Below the pieces are notes generated by a model. The model was not told the DNA's origin, ran no database searches, and saw only the letters and a list, made by a program, of their open reading frames with translations. This document shows positions 25,373-38,845 of a DNA stretch of 64,000 nucleotides, piece by piece; positions within the stretch are counted from its first letter, which is position 1; each line of letters begins with the position of its first letter. The DNA lies in contig NZ_MEIY01000001.1 in assembly GCF_001752365.1 (NCBI RefSeq), positions 1,251,044 to 1,315,043 on the forward strand. Direction: 5' to 3'. Both the position numbers and the translations under genes were made by a program. The DNA comes from Marinobacter sp. X15-166B (lineage in GTDB: Bacteria > Pseudomonadota > Gammaproteobacteria > Pseudomonadales > Oleiphilaceae).

Positions 25373-26740
25373 TCAGCTCTGTTTTTCAGGACGCTGCCAG
25401 TGCTGTATGTTGCGCTGGCGGCTGCGGGCCACGGCCAGTTCTTCCGCCTCAACGTCACGGGTCACTGTGGATCCGGCCCCCACCACCGCCCGTTCACCCA
25501 CACTTACCGGTGCCACCAGCGCGGTATTGGAACCAATGAAACTGCCATCGCCCAGCCGGGTCTGATACTTGTTCACACCGTCGTAGTTGCAGGTAATGGT
25601 GCCGGCACCCACGTTCACCTCGGTGCCCAGGGTGGCGTCACCCACGTAACTGAGGTGATTGATTTTGCTGCCCGCGCCCACCACCGCTTGCTTGGTCTCG
25701 ACAAAATTACCGATCTTGGTGCGATCCGCCAATTGGGTGCCGGGGCGCAACCGCGCAAAGGGCCCGATCTGGGCGTCACGGCCCACGCTGGCCCCGTCAA
25801 TGACCGAGTGTGCATGAACCCGGGTCCCACTGCCAAGCCGGGCGTTGCGGATCACACACCCCGGGCCGATGCTGACACCGTCGGCCAGGGTGACCTCGCC
25901 TTCAAACACCGCGTTGACGTCAATGTACACATCGGCACCCACGGTGACCTGACCGCGCACATCGACCCGTTCAGGATCGGCCAGGGTGGCACCCTCCAGC
26001 ATCAGCCGCTGGGCTTGCTGGCGTTGATACCAGCGCTCCAGCTCCGCCAGTTGCACCCGGTTGTTCACCCCCTGCACTTCGAAGCCGGTGTCCGGCTGGG
26101 CCACCTGAATGGCGACCTCATGGGCCGCGGCCATGGCGATCACATCGGTGAGGTAGTACTCCCCCTGAGCGTTGTTGTTACCCAGCTGAGGCAGCCAGGA
26201 TTTCAACAGGCGCGCGTTTACCGCCAGAATGCCGGTGTTTACTTCGGTGATGCGCAGTTGCTCGGGGCTGGCGTCCTTCTGCTCCACAATGGCCACCACC
26301 GCACCGTCTTCAGCGCGCACAATGCGGCCGTAGCCGTCCGGGTTATCCAGAGTGACCGTCAATAAGGCCAGCGAGTGGTCACTGACTTGCGACACCAGCC
26401 GTTGCAGGGTGTCCGCTTTGATCAACGGGACATCACCGTACAGCACCAGCACCCGGGCGTCGTCGGGAATTGCCGGTAACGCCTGTGCCACCGCGTGGCC
26501 GGTGCCCAATTGCTGCTCCTGCAGCGCCCAGGTGACATCCGCCGCCGGGGTGGCCTGTTGCACCTGCTCGGCGCCGTGACCGATCACTCCGTGGATGCCT
26601 GCCGCCCCCAGGGCCCGGGCGGTATCGATCACATGGTGCAACATCGGTTTTCCGGCAACGGCGTGGAGCACTTTCGGCTGCAAGGATTTCATTCTGGAGC
26701 CCTGGCCGGCGGCCAGAACCACAACGTGTAAAGAACTCAT
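25373..26740 (-). CDS. glmU: Bifunctional GlmU: GlcN-1-P acetyltransferase / GlcNAc-1-P uridylyltransferase
   Basis: 455-residue cytoplasmic enzyme performing the last two steps of UDP-GlcNAc synthesis. The N-terminal pyrophosphorylase begins V-V-V-L-A-A-G-Q-G-S-R-M-K-S; the C-terminal half is a left-handed β-helix of hexapeptide repeats with the acetyltransferase segments G-N-F-V-E-T-K and N-Y-D-G-V-N-K-Y. The frame is open to 26872, but that extension crosses the atp operon terminator; ATG 26740 follows AGGAG and starts the homology. It lies in the usual place after atpC but behind a strong terminator, so it may depend on read-through or its own weak promoter. Confidence 0.96.
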   Translation of the reverse strand: MSSLHVVVLAAGQGSRMKSLQPKVLHAVAGKPMLHHVIDTARALGAAGIHGVIGHGAEQVQQATPAADVTWALQEQQLGTGHAVAQALPAIPDDARVLVLYGDVPLIKADTLQRLVSQVSDHSLALLTVTLDNPDGYGRIVRAEDGAVVAIVEQKDASPEQLRITEVNTGILAVNARLLKSWLPQLGNNNAQGEYYLTDVIAMAAAHEVAIQVAQPDTGFEVQGVNNRVQLAELERWYQRQQAQRLMLEGATLADPERVDVRGQVTVGADVYIDVNAVFEGEVTLADGVSIGPGCVIRNARLGSGTRVHAHSVIDGASVGRDAQIGPFARLRPGTQLADRTKIGNFVETKQAVVGAGSKINHLSYVGDATLGTEVNVGAGTITCNYDGVNKYQTRLGDGSFIGSNTALVAPVSVGERAVVGAGSTVTRDVEAEELAVARSRQRNIQHWQRPEKQS

Positions 26741-26774
26741 ATCAGTACAGTGCTCCTGCGCTCTGGAGTTACCC

Positions 26775-26852
26775 AAAAAAAACCGCAGCCTTTGTGATTC
26801 AGGCAGCCTGACATTCATCGGCTGGCGTACCTGACTCACAAAAGATGCGGTT
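26775..26852 (-). terminator. Rho-independent terminator of the atp operon
   Basis: Long imperfect hairpin: arm 26781-26803 pairs with 26830-26852 (AACCGCA/TGCGGTT outer, CTTTGTGA/TCACAAAAG middle, TCAGG/CCTGA inner). Read leftward it is followed by eight T residues (A tract 26775-26782 on the plus strand). It lies 30 bases after the atpC stop and ends 34 bases before glmU. Confidence 0.9.
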
Positions 26853-26882
26853 GTGGTGAGAATACCCGTCACCCGTTAGGGT

Positions 26883-27305
26883 TTATCGCATTTTGCGACG
26901 CAGCTGTTGAATGGTGCGAAGCTGGGCAGCAGCTTCGGCCAGTTCAGCAGCGGCCCGTGAGTATTCAAATTCACCGGTCTTGTCGGCAAGCGCCTTCTCG
27001 GCCTCACGCTGGGCCTCCAACGCAGCCGCTTCGTCCACATCCTTGGCGCGAACAGCCGTGTCAGCCAGCAGCGTGACGAGGTTCGGCTGAACCTCCAGAT
27101 AACCGCCGGAAACGTAGAGAATCTCTTCCTCACCGCCCTGCTTGATCACCCGCACGGGGCCGGGCTTCAGTTCGGTCAACAGCGGAGTGTGACCCGGGGC
27201 TATCCCCAGGTCTCCCTGTGAACCGGCCGCGATCAGCATTTCGATCAGTCCGGAATAGATTTTCTCTTCGGCACTTACCACATCACAATGCACGGTTATA
27301 CCCAT
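26883..27305 (-). CDS. atpC: ATP synthase subunit epsilon
   Basis: 140-residue F1 central-stalk subunit that couples rotor to catalytic head and regulates hydrolysis. The N-terminal β-sandwich is recognised by [15 protein letters not shown] and [14 protein letters not shown], followed by the helical hairpin (R-E-A-E-K-A-L ... Q-L-R-T-I-Q-Q-L). Normal length. Last gene of the atp operon, 42 bases after atpD, with the terminator just behind it. Confidence 0.96.
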   Translation of the reverse strand: MGITVHCDVVSAEEKIYSGLIEMLIAAGSQGDLGIAPGHTPLLTELKPGPVRVIKQGGEEEILYVSGGYLEVQPNLVTLLADTAVRAKDVDEAAALEAQREAEKALADKTGEFEYSRAAAELAEAAAQLRTIQQLRRKMR

Positions 27306-27347
27306 GTCGGTTGCCTCTCTGGTCGATCCGGTAATGGTGGCTTGGGG

Positions 27348-28769
<1,422 letters not shown>

Positions 28770-28797
28770 CTAAAACCTGTTGGATCGTGGGTCTGGA

Positions 28798-29667
28798 TCA
28801 GACCGCGGTAGCGCCGCTTACGATCTCGGAAATCTCTTGGGTAATCGCCGCCTGACGCGCCTTGTTGTAGACCAACTGCAGTTCGTCGATGATGTCACCC
28901 GCGTTATCGGTCGCGCTCTTCATGGCGATCATTCTGGCGGCCTGTTCGCACGCCAGGTTCTCCACCACACCCTGGTATACCTGGGATTCGATAAAGCGTG
29001 GCAGAAGACCATCGAGGATCTCCCGGGGCTCGGGCTCGTACAGATAGTCCGGCTGTCGGACATTCAGCTCCGCATCGGCCTTGTCACCGGAGGGAAGCGG
29101 CAACAGCTGCTCTACCCGGGGGGTCTGCGTCATGGTGTTCACAAACTCGTTGTGCACCAGATACAAGCGGTCGATTTTGCCTTCGGTGAAGGCATCCAGC
29201 ATGACTTTGACGTTACCGATCAGATGCTCGGCGCTCGGGTTGTCACCCAACTGGGTCAACGCAGCCACCACATTACCGCCGTAGTTGCGGAAAAAGGACG
29301 CGCCTTTCTGCCCGATTGCACAGAGATCGATGCCTGCGCCTTTCTGGTTCCACACCGCCATTTCACCGGCGAGGGTTTTAAACAGGTTATGGTTCAGACC
29401 ACCACACAGACCCCGGTCCGTCGATACCACGATATAACCGACACGCTTGACCTCGCGTTCGATCATAAAGGGATGCCGGTACTCAGAGTTTGCCTTCGCA
29501 ATGTGTCCGATAACCTGCAGCATCTTTTCTGCATAGGGACGCGTGGCCTGCATGCGCTCCTGAGCTTTACGCATTTTACTCGCCGCCACCATTTCCATGG
29601 CGCTGGTGATTTTCTGCGTGTTCTTGATGCTCGAAATCTGGTTACGTATTTCTTTTCCGATGGCCAT
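28798..29667 (-). CDS. atpG: ATP synthase subunit gamma
   Basis: 289-residue central rotor shaft of F1. The N-terminal helix begins [26 protein letters not shown] (I-K-N-T-Q-K-I-T) and the C-terminal helix contains the conserved [10 protein letters not shown] ... [24 protein letters not shown] is also typical. It follows atpA by 71 bases. Normal length and no irregularities. Confidence 0.97.
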   Translation of the reverse strand: MAIGKEIRNQISSIKNTQKITSAMEMVAASKMRKAQERMQATRPYAEKMLQVIGHIAKANSEYRHPFMIEREVKRVGYIVVSTDRGLCGGLNHNLFKTLAGEMAVWNQKGAGIDLCAIGQKGASFFRNYGGNVVAALTQLGDNPSAEHLIGNVKVMLDAFTEGKIDRLYLVHNEFVNTMTQTPRVEQLLPLPSGDKADAELNVRQPDYLYEPEPREILDGLLPRFIESQVYQGVVENLACEQAARMIAMKSATDNAGDIIDELQLVYNKARQAAITQEISEIVSGATAV

Positions 29668-29738
29668 AACTCACTGCCCTTTCAAGTTAGACACCCGCTG
29701 TGACGAAACCGGCCTGCGACGGATCGCAGGCCGACTTG

Positions 29739-31283
<1,545 letters not shown>

Positions 31284-31311
31284 GCCTTTATCCTCAAACC
31301 TTGTGCTGAAA

Positions 31312-31848
31312 TCAGGAGCCCATGGCGTCGGCCATCTTGGCCAGCTTTCCACGTACAGACGCATCAATGACAAGATCACCGGTGCGGACAATCACACCAC
31401 CGATGATGGATTTGTCCAAAGATGCCGTGATTGACACTTTGCGCTCAAGCTTGGCTGACAATACCTGGGTTAGCTTCTGCTGTTGTTCGGCCGTCAGCTC
31501 GTAAGCGGCGGTTACCTCTAGATCAACCGTACGCTCCAGATCAGCCCGATACGTGTTGAACAGCGCTGCTATCTCGGGAAGCAGAGCCAGTCTGCGATTC
31601 TCAGCAAGGAGTTCGAAGAAGTTGCGCTGGTGCTCAGAGACGGTTTGCTCCGTCACGTCCAGAATCAACTCGGCCTTCTTCACCTCTTCCATACCCGGAT
31701 TCGCGAGAAGCTTTTCTATTACGTCGTTCGCGGCGACAAAGCCTGCATAGGTCAACAGCTCAGACCACTCCGCCAGCTGCTGCTGGTCTCGAGCGGCCTG
31801 AAAAGCGGCCTTTGCATACGGGCGTGCCAACGTTCTCGGTTCTGCCAT
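31312..31848 (-). CDS. atpH: ATP synthase subunit delta
   Basis: 178-residue F1 subunit that links the catalytic head to the peripheral b stalk. The start [12 protein letters not shown] and the C-terminal domain with [22 protein letters not shown] are typical. Length matches the family. It sits 15 bases after atpF. Confidence 0.96.
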   Translation of the reverse strand: MAEPRTLARPYAKAAFQAARDQQQLAEWSELLTYAGFVAANDVIEKLLANPGMEEVKKAELILDVTEQTVSEHQRNFFELLAENRRLALLPEIAALFNTYRADLERTVDLEVTAAYELTAEQQQKLTQVLSAKLERKVSITASLDKSIIGGVIVRTGDLVIDASVRGKLAKMADAMGS

Positions 31849-31863
31849 GATAAACCTCGTCGT

Positions 31864-32334
31864 TTAGAGTTCTGCCGCCAGCTTGTCCAGCATTTCGCTG
31901 TGCTTGTTGGCATCGACAGAGGTTTCCAGGATTTTCTCAGCACCCGCGATGGCAAGTGTCGCCACTTCGGCCCTGAGTGCATCCCGAGCCTGAACACGCT
32001 CCTGGTGAATTTCCGCCCGGGCCTGCTCGATGAGCTTTTCGGCTTCTTTGCGGGCTTCGTCTTTAGACGCTTCCACAATTTGAGCGGCGCGTTTGTTGGC
32101 CTGTTCAATGAGGACAGCAGCTTCTTCTTTGGCCGTGCGCATTTTTGCGGCGGCGTTCTCCTGAGCAAGCTCAAGGTCCAGAGAAGCCCGGTCAGCAGCG
32201 GAGAGACCATCGGCAATTTTCTTCTGGCGTGCTGCCATGGCTGCGGTAACCGGCGGCCAGACAAACTTCACGCAGAACCAGACGAAAATAGCGAAGGCAA
32301 TCGATTGCCCTATCAACGTAAGGTTTATATTCAC
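31864..32334 (-). CDS. atpF: ATP synthase subunit b
   Basis: 156-residue peripheral-stalk subunit: one N-terminal transmembrane helix ([10 protein letters not shown] then [15 protein letters not shown]) followed by a long charged helix expected to form the right-handed coiled coil of the stator. Length matches E. coli b exactly. It lies 96 bases after atpE. Confidence 0.96.
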   Translation of the reverse strand: MNINLTLIGQSIAFAIFVWFCVKFVWPPVTAAMAARQKKIADGLSAADRASLDLELAQENAAAKMRTAKEEAAVLIEQANKRAAQIVEASKDEARKEAEKLIEQARAEIHQERVQARDALRAEVATLAIAGAEKILETSVDANKHSEMLDKLAAEL

Positions 32335-32430
32335 GGCAATATACCTCTTGCTATTCGTTGCATGCTGGAAACCAAAAAGCCGGGCGCCCGGTTCTGAGGA
32401 TCAGAACAGCACCCGTGTTTTTTGGCAGTG

Positions 32431-32682
<252 letters not shown>

Positions 32683-32717
32683 TCATTTGGTTAAGGGTTT
32701 GTTTTTTAAAGCGTAAA

Positions 32718-33596
<879 letters not shown>

Positions 33597-34004
33597 TTAT
33601 CGCCGTGGTTGCGGCCGTATCAGCCAGCGCACCGCGCTGCCCGTTACAACCATCACGGCAAAAGTGAATAACAGAGCCGGCACATGTACCGGCTCCATTA
33701 AAGTGAAAACTGCCGCAAAAGACGCTGCGGTAAGGGCGATTTTGGTGGACTCCGCCCGAAACAAATTCCCCACCATCAGACGCACGTGACGGGCGCCTTC
33801 GTAACGATAAACCTGATGCGCAAAATACGCGTTTGGCACCACCACAATAAGACCGCCCAAAAATGCGGAATAACCGGCCAAACGTCCGTCCAACACCCAC
33901 ACCAGGCTCAGAATGATCAACACCAGCAGGTCAACAGCAAACCATTGTGCTATCGGTGGCCGGGTGATTCTATGTTGCTGCAATTTCATATCATCAGCCA
34001 TCAT
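33597..34004 (-). CDS. atpI: ATP synthase accessory protein I
   Basis: 135-residue inner-membrane protein with four hydrophobic helices, the size and first-gene position of AtpI, which helps c-ring assembly. The middle segment G-Y-S-A-F-L-G-G-L-I-V-V-V-P-N-A-Y-F-A is the family's best-conserved part. Three in-frame ATGs (34004, 34001, 33989) are possible starts and none has a strong ribosome site, so the first few residues are uncertain. The operon promoter is 15-43 bases upstream. Confidence 0.9.
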   Translation of the reverse strand: MMADDMKLQQHRITRPPIAQWFAVDLLVLIILSLVWVLDGRLAGYSAFLGGLIVVVPNAYFAHQVYRYEGARHVRLMVGNLFRAESTKIALTAASFAAVFTLMEPVHVPALLFTFAVMVVTGSAVRWLIRPQPRR

Positions 34005-34018
34005 TCCAAGCGCGCGGA

Positions 34019-34047
34019 ATTATATGTGTTAAGCGGAAGGTGTTCAA
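34019..34047 (-). promoter_or_regulatory. σ70 promoter of the atp operon
   Basis: Read leftward: TTGAAC (34042-34047), 17-base spacer, TATAAT (34019-34024), a perfect -10. It lies immediately before atpI in the 191-base gap after parB, and is the strongest promoter-like match I noticed in the window. Confidence 0.85.
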
Positions 34048-34195
34048 CCGGATGGTTCAGAATTTCTGGATAAAAATCGACCAAAATTACGCTCGGCCGG
34101 GTTCGTTTATCACAACTTGTGTTGGCGACAGATTACCGTAACGACATGTGGTGGTTGGCTGGCATCCGCCGTCGCAAATATTTTTTTCCCCGCGG

Positions 34196-35068
34196 TTAGC
34201 GGATGTGGCCGAGAATGCCGTCCAACTCGTCCAACGAGCTGTATTCGATCACCAGCTTGCCTTTGCCGCGCTGGTTGTGGGCAATGGACACCCGGGCCCC
34301 GAGTCGCTCGGCCAGGTCGTCCTGCAAGGCACGGATGTTCGGGTCCAGCGCCCGCGGCTCGGGCTTTGGCGCAGTGGCTTGCTGCTGCAGATTGCGCACC
34401 AGCGCTTCAGTCTGGCGCACCGACAAAGACCTGGCCACCACCTGCCGGGCCACCTGCAATTGCTGCTCCGGTGGCAGGGTGAGCATGGCCCGGCCATGGC
34501 CCATTTCCAGATCGCCGTGCTCCAGCATGATGCGCACGTCCTCGGTCAGCCCGATCAGGCGCAACAGATTGGTGATGGTGGTGCGGGACTTGCCCACCGC
34601 TTCGGCCACCTGCGCCTGGGTCAGCCCGAACTCATCCTGAAGCCGCTGCAGGGCAAACGCCTCTTCGATGGGGTTGAGGTTTTCCCGCTGGATGTTTTCG
34701 ATCAGCGCCATGGCAATGGCGGCTTCATCGGGCACGGTGCGGATAATGGCGGGGATACGGTCCAGCTCCGCCATTTGCGCGGCCCGCCAGCGCCGTTCGC
34801 CAGCGATCAGCTCGTATCGGCCTTCCGCGAGCGGCCGCAACACCACCGGCTGCATCACCCCCTGTTGGCGGATGGAATCAGCCAGTTCCTGCAGGGCCGC
34901 GGGATCCATGTCACGGCGGGGCTGATACTTGCCACGTTGAATCAGGTCCACGGGCACGTCCCGCAATTCGCCGTCCCGCGCGCTACTCTCCTGCCCCAGA
35001 TCCACTTTCGAGCCAGCCAGCAAAGCGCCCAGGCCACGCTCACCCAATCCTCGTTTTTTTGCCGCCAT
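34196..35068 (-). CDS. parB: Chromosome partitioning protein ParB
   Basis: 290-residue DNA-binding CTPase that loads at parS and works with ParA and SMC in origin segregation. The N-terminal domain has the CTP-binding G-E-R-R-W-R-A box and E-N-I-Q-R-E-N-L-N-P; a helix-turn-helix (L-T-Q-A-Q-V-A-E-A-V-G-K-S-R-T-T-I) recognises parS; the C-terminal dimerisation domain ends I-L-G-H-I-R. I chose ATG 35068 (M-A-A-K-K-R-G-L-G). It lies 48 bases after parA. I saw no perfect parS palindrome in the window. Confidence 0.95.
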   Translation of the reverse strand: MAAKKRGLGERGLGALLAGSKVDLGQESSARDGELRDVPVDLIQRGKYQPRRDMDPAALQELADSIRQQGVMQPVVLRPLAEGRYELIAGERRWRAAQMAELDRIPAIIRTVPDEAAIAMALIENIQRENLNPIEEAFALQRLQDEFGLTQAQVAEAVGKSRTTITNLLRLIGLTEDVRIMLEHGDLEMGHGRAMLTLPPEQQLQVARQVVARSLSVRQTEALVRNLQQQATAPKPEPRALDPNIRALQDDLAERLGARVSIAHNQRGKGKLVIEYSSLDELDGILGHIR

Positions 35069-35116
35069 GTTGCTAGTCATCTGTCCCTATGTGTATCAGT
35101 CGGTGTGCAGGCCATC

Positions 35117-35911
35117 TTACACGGCCACGGCTGACGATGTCTTTTGAGTGCCGTGACGCCTCACCATTTCACCGGCCAGTGCCAGATAGGCAATGGCTCC
35201 CTTGGAAGTCCGGTCATACGCCAGCGCCGGCAAGCCGTAGCTGGGTGCTTCAGCCAGCCGGACGTTGCGGGGGATGACGACTTTATACAGTTTATCGCCA
35301 AAGTACTCAGTCAGCTGGGCGGACACGTCCAGGGTCAGACTGTTGCGCGGGTCGTACATGGTGCGCAGAATTCCTTCAACCTGCAGATTGGGATTGACCA
35401 CCTCCTGAATCTGCTCGATGGTGTTCATCAGGGCGGCCAGCCCTTCCAGCGCATAGTACTCGCACTGCATCGGAATCAGCACGCTGTCCGCTGAAGACAG
35501 GGCGTTCACCGTCAACAGGCTGAGGGATGGCGGACAGTCGATCAGGATGTAATCGTAATTGTTGCGCACCGCGCCCAACGCCACCCGCAAGCGGTGTTCA
35601 CGCCCGATTTCATTCATCAGCTCCACTTCGGCGGCGGTCAGATCGCCGTTGGCGGGGAGGATATCGAAGCCGGGCACCTCCAGGTGCTGGATCACTTCCG
35701 CCGCGCTGGCGCGCTTGGTCAGCAGGTCGTACCCGGACAGGGTCAGGGTGTTTTTGTCCAGTCCGCTGCCCATGGTCGCGTTTCCCTGGGGGTCCATGTC
35801 GATCAGCAACACCCGGCGCTTGGTGGCAGCCAGCGAGGCCGCCAGGTTGACGCAGGTGGTGGTTTTACCAACACCCCCCTTCTGGTTGGTCACCGCTATC
35901 ACACGCGCCAT
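35117..35911 (-). CDS. parA: Chromosome partitioning ATPase ParA (Soj)
   Basis: 264-residue deviant-Walker ATPase that positions ParB-bound origins. The Walker A K-G-G-V-G-K-T is at residues 11-17 and the Walker B-like D-C-P-P-S-L follows at about 124. Start, length and spacing (23 bases after rsmG) are standard for the chromosomal Soj group. It is followed by parB in the usual order. Confidence 0.96.
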   Translation of the reverse strand: MARVIAVTNQKGGVGKTTTCVNLAASLAATKRRVLLIDMDPQGNATMGSGLDKNTLTLSGYDLLTKRASAAEVIQHLEVPGFDILPANGDLTAAEVELMNEIGREHRLRVALGAVRNNYDYILIDCPPSLSLLTVNALSSADSVLIPMQCEYYALEGLAALMNTIEQIQEVVNPNLQVEGILRTMYDPRNSLTLDVSAQLTEYFGDKLYKVVIPRNVRLAEAPSYGLPALAYDRTSKGAIAYLALAGEMVRRHGTQKTSSAVAV

Positions 35912-35934
35912 GGTTGGTCTCCTGCCCTGGGCTC

Positions 35935-36591
35935 TTAATGGTTCGAATCACGATCAATAACAAGGAGGTGCCGTTCGCCGGAGCACCCCGGTACCGCCAG
36001 TGCCTGATGACTGCGCATCCGCCAGCCCGCGGGCAGCGCCGCCACTTCATCATCCGGAAACTGGCCTTTCATAGCAAGAAACTCACCGTCTTCCGCCAGT
36101 AAATGCCCGCACCAGTCCACCAGGTTGCGCAGCGCGGTGAACGCACGGCTGCTGATCTGCTGGTACAAAACGTCTGCCGGGCACTGCTCGGCGCGCCCAT
36201 GGATGATGTCGACATTGGCCAGGTTCAGCTCAAGCACACACTGGGTCAGGAACCGGGTTTTCTTGCTGTTGCTGTCCAGTAGTGTAAAGCGCCGGTCCGG
36301 ACATGCAATAGCCAGCGGAATCCCTGGCAGACCGCCCCCGGCGCCCACATCCAGCAGATGGGGCGCGGTCACGCGGGGCAGGATACTGAGACTGTCCAGC
36401 AACTGCCGTGACACCATCTCGGCGGGCTCACGCACCGCAGTCAGATTATAGGCCCTGTTCCACTTGTTCAGCAGGGCAAGAAAATCGAGCAGCCGCGTTT
36501 GCTGCTGCGCCGTGAGGGTGACCCCCAACTGCTGGAGGCCGGCGCCGAGCTGCTCGCGCCAAAGGGTTTCGGTCATTACGGTCGTCGTCAT
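35935..36591 (-). CDS. rsmG: 16S rRNA (guanine527-N7)-methyltransferase RsmG (GidB)
   Basis: 218-residue cytoplasmic methyltransferase that modifies G527 of 16S rRNA. The S-adenosylmethionine motif L-L-D-V-G-A-G-G-G-L-P-G-I-P lies in the middle third, followed by L-L-D-S-N-S-K-K-T-R-F-L and S-R-A-F-T-A-L. It starts 18 bases after mnmG and precedes parA, the conserved gid-par order. Confidence 0.95.
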   Translation of the reverse strand: MTTTVMTETLWREQLGAGLQQLGVTLTAQQQTRLLDFLALLNKWNRAYNLTAVREPAEMVSRQLLDSLSILPRVTAPHLLDVGAGGGLPGIPLAIACPDRRFTLLDSNSKKTRFLTQCVLELNLANVDIIHGRAEQCPADVLYQQISSRAFTALRNLVDWCGHLLAEDGEFLAMKGQFPDDEVAALPAGWRMRSHQALAVPGCSGERHLLVIDRDSNH

Positions 36592-36609
36592 GGGTCGGTG
36601 GAGCGTGAA

Positions 36610-38496
36610 TCAAGCCGGTGTATTACGCAGCAGGTCCCGCTTTTTCAGATGGATAAGCAGCTGTGAAATGGCCGCGGGGGTGACCCCCGGTATGCGCGAC
36701 GCCTGGGCGATGGTCTCGGGGCGCACCGCCTCCAGCTTTTGCTTGATTTCATTGGACAGGCCGCCGATGCCATCGAGATTCAGATCGGCCGGCAGGCGGG
36801 TGTTCTCGTTGCGGCGCAACCGCTCGATATCGGCTTCCTGCCGCGAGATATAACCTTCGTATTTGATTTCGATCTCCACCTGGTCCGCCACCACCGGGTC
36901 ATCGGCACGGGCGCCGCTGATGGCGGCAATCTGGTCGTAGCCGATTTCCGGCCGCCGCAGCAAATCGGCAAGGGTGGCGTCCCGCCCCAGCGGCTGCTTG
37001 AGGTAACCGTTGGCGATGGTGGCAGCCTCCGTGCCCGGGTGAATGCGGGTGGTGTCCAGGCGGTTGCGCTCCCGGGCAATGCTGTCGCGCTTGTGATTGA
37101 ACCGGGCCCAGCGGTCGTCGTCCACCAGACCCAGCGTGCGGCCGGTTTCCGTCAGCCGCAGGTCGGCGTTGTCTTCCCGCAAAATCAGCCGGTATTCCGC
37201 ACGACTGGTGAACATCCGGTAGGGCTCGGTGGTGCCCATGGTGATCAGATCGTCCACCAGCACGCCGATGTAGGCTTCATCCCGACGCGGGTACCAGGCT
37301 TCTTTACCCTGCGCCTGCAGGGCGGCGTTGAGGCCCGCCAGCAAGCCTTGAGCGCCGGCCTCTTCGTAACCGGTGGTGCCATTGATCTGGCCGGCAAAAT
37401 ACAACCCCTGGATAAACTTGGTTTCCAGAGTGTGGCGCAAATCCTGTGGGTTCAGGTAATCGTACTCAATGGCGTAACCGGGCCGGGTAATATGGGCGTT
37501 TTCAAAGCCCGGAATCGAGCGCACCGCCGCCAACTGGATATCAAACGGCAGGCTGGTGGAAATACCGTTCGGGTAGAGCTCATGGGTGGTCAGACCTTCC
37601 GGCTCGACAAACACCTGATGGGAGTCTTTGTCGGCAAACCGGCTGACCTTGTCCTCGATGGAGGGGCAATACCGTGGGCCGACGCCCTCAATATGGCCGG
37701 CGAACATGGGCGAACGGTCAAATCCGCTGCGGATGATGTCGTGGGTTTGTTCGGTGGTGCGGGTGATGTAGCAGCACACCTGTCGCGGGTGCATATCCCG
37801 GGAGCCGACAAACGACATGACCGGCGCAGGCTGGTCGCCCCACTGTTCCTGCATCACCGAGAAATCCACGGTGCGGGCGTCGATGCGCGGCGGGGTCCCG
37901 GTTTTCAGCCGGCCAATGTTGAACGGCAGCTCCCGCAGGCGCTGGGCCAGCGCGTTGGCCGGCGCATCGCCGGCACGGCCACCGGCGTGGTGCTGCATGC
38001 CGATATGGATCACGCCGCCCAGAAACGTACCGGTGGTCAGCACCACGGTGCGGGCATGAAAGCGGATACCGGTTTGGGTCACCACCCCGGTGACCCGCTC
38101 CCCTTCCACAATCAGGTCATCGGCGGCCTGCTGGAACAGGGTCAGATTGGGCTGGTTTTCCAACAGGCTGCGAACCGCCGCCTTGTACAATACCCGGTCT
38201 GCCTGGGCGCGGGTGGCCCGCACCGCGGGCCCTTTGCGGGCATTCAGGGTGCGCAGCTGGATCGCGGCTTTGTCGGTGGCCAGCGCCATGGCGCCACCCA
38301 GGGCGTCGATCTCTTTCACCAGATGGCTTTTGCCAATGCCACCGATGGCGGGGTTGCACGACATCTGGCCCAGGGTTTCGATGTTGTGGGTCAACAGCAA
38401 CGTGGCCGAGCCCATGCGCGCGGCCGCGAGAGCGGCTTCTGTACCGGCATGGCCGCCACCAATCACAATAACATCGAAACGGGTTGGAAAATCCAC
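36610..38496 (-). CDS. mnmG: tRNA uridine-5-carboxymethylaminomethyl modification enzyme MnmG (GidA)
   Basis: 628-residue FAD-dependent enzyme that, with MnmE, modifies wobble U34 of certain tRNAs. The FAD motif G-G-G-H-A-G-T-E is at residues 13-20; [19 protein letters not shown] and the G-Y-E-E-A-A-A-Q-G-L-like block ([10 protein letters not shown]) are family signatures. The start is GTG 38496, preceded by GAGGTGA. mnmE, the usual upstream neighbour, is not present; the gap upstream instead carries DnaA boxes. Confidence 0.95.
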   Translation of the reverse strand: MDFPTRFDVIVIGGGHAGTEAALAAARMGSATLLLTHNIETLGQMSCNPAIGGIGKSHLVKEIDALGGAMALATDKAAIQLRTLNARKGPAVRATRAQADRVLYKAAVRSLLENQPNLTLFQQAADDLIVEGERVTGVVTQTGIRFHARTVVLTTGTFLGGVIHIGMQHHAGGRAGDAPANALAQRLRELPFNIGRLKTGTPPRIDARTVDFSVMQEQWGDQPAPVMSFVGSRDMHPRQVCCYITRTTEQTHDIIRSGFDRSPMFAGHIEGVGPRYCPSIEDKVSRFADKDSHQVFVEPEGLTTHELYPNGISTSLPFDIQLAAVRSIPGFENAHITRPGYAIEYDYLNPQDLRHTLETKFIQGLYFAGQINGTTGYEEAGAQGLLAGLNAALQAQGKEAWYPRRDEAYIGVLVDDLITMGTTEPYRMFTSRAEYRLILREDNADLRLTETGRTLGLVDDDRWARFNHKRDSIARERNRLDTTRIHPGTEAATIANGYLKQPLGRDATLADLLRRPEIGYDQIAAISGARADDPVVADQVEIEIKYEGYISRQEADIERLRRNENTRLPADLNLDGIGGLSNEIKQKLEAVRPETIAQASRIPGVTPAAISQLLIHLKKRDLLRNTPA

Positions 38497-38659
38497 ACGT
38501 CACCTCGGGAAAAGGGTAAATTCAGGCGGGCGAGTATACCCTTTCGGGCGGCAAATTGCAGTCCGAATGTGCATTTTTTGACCAACCGGCAAATTGCCCG
38601 GATCAGGGCGGCGGGTGTCTGCGATTCCGGACATGCCAATCCATGAAACACACAAGCAT

Positions 38660-38825
38660 ATCAGGTGCTTGGGACACTCTATTGAAATAACTTTTGAATA
38701 AAGTTATCCACAGATTTCAGCCGCTTTTCGGGCCTGCCAACAGCACGCAAGTCATTGTTTTGTCGTTTAAAAGAAAAGTGCGCCCGACCCTTATCCGATA
38801 ATTATCCATGCACTTATCCACACCC
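38660..38825. other. Candidate chromosomal replication origin (oriC) with DnaA boxes
   Basis: The 349-base gap upstream of mnmG holds four TTATCC motifs in one orientation: two perfect DnaA boxes TTATCCACA (38704-38712 and 38814-38822) and two relaxed ones (38791-38799, 38802-38810). The last three start 11 and 12 bases apart, one helical turn. An A+T-rich stretch (about 38681-38707), suitable for unwinding, adjoins the first box. parAB, rsmG, mnmG and the atp operon nearby are typical origin neighbours. The rest of the gap shows no gene. Against it: few boxes, no GATC clusters, and dnaA is not adjacent. Confidence 0.6.
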
Positions 38826-38845
38826 CGCGCGGCCTGCAATCCCGG

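Noticed and set aside
34137..34196. Inverted repeat GCATCCGC/GCGGATGT after parB as a terminator
   Set aside because: The loop is about 30 bases and no T tract follows in the leftward direction.
34005..38845. parS sites for ParB
   Set aside because: I looked for TGTTTCACGTGAAACA-like palindromes here and elsewhere; the CACGTG cores seen (for example near 3715 and 28682) lack the flanking match.
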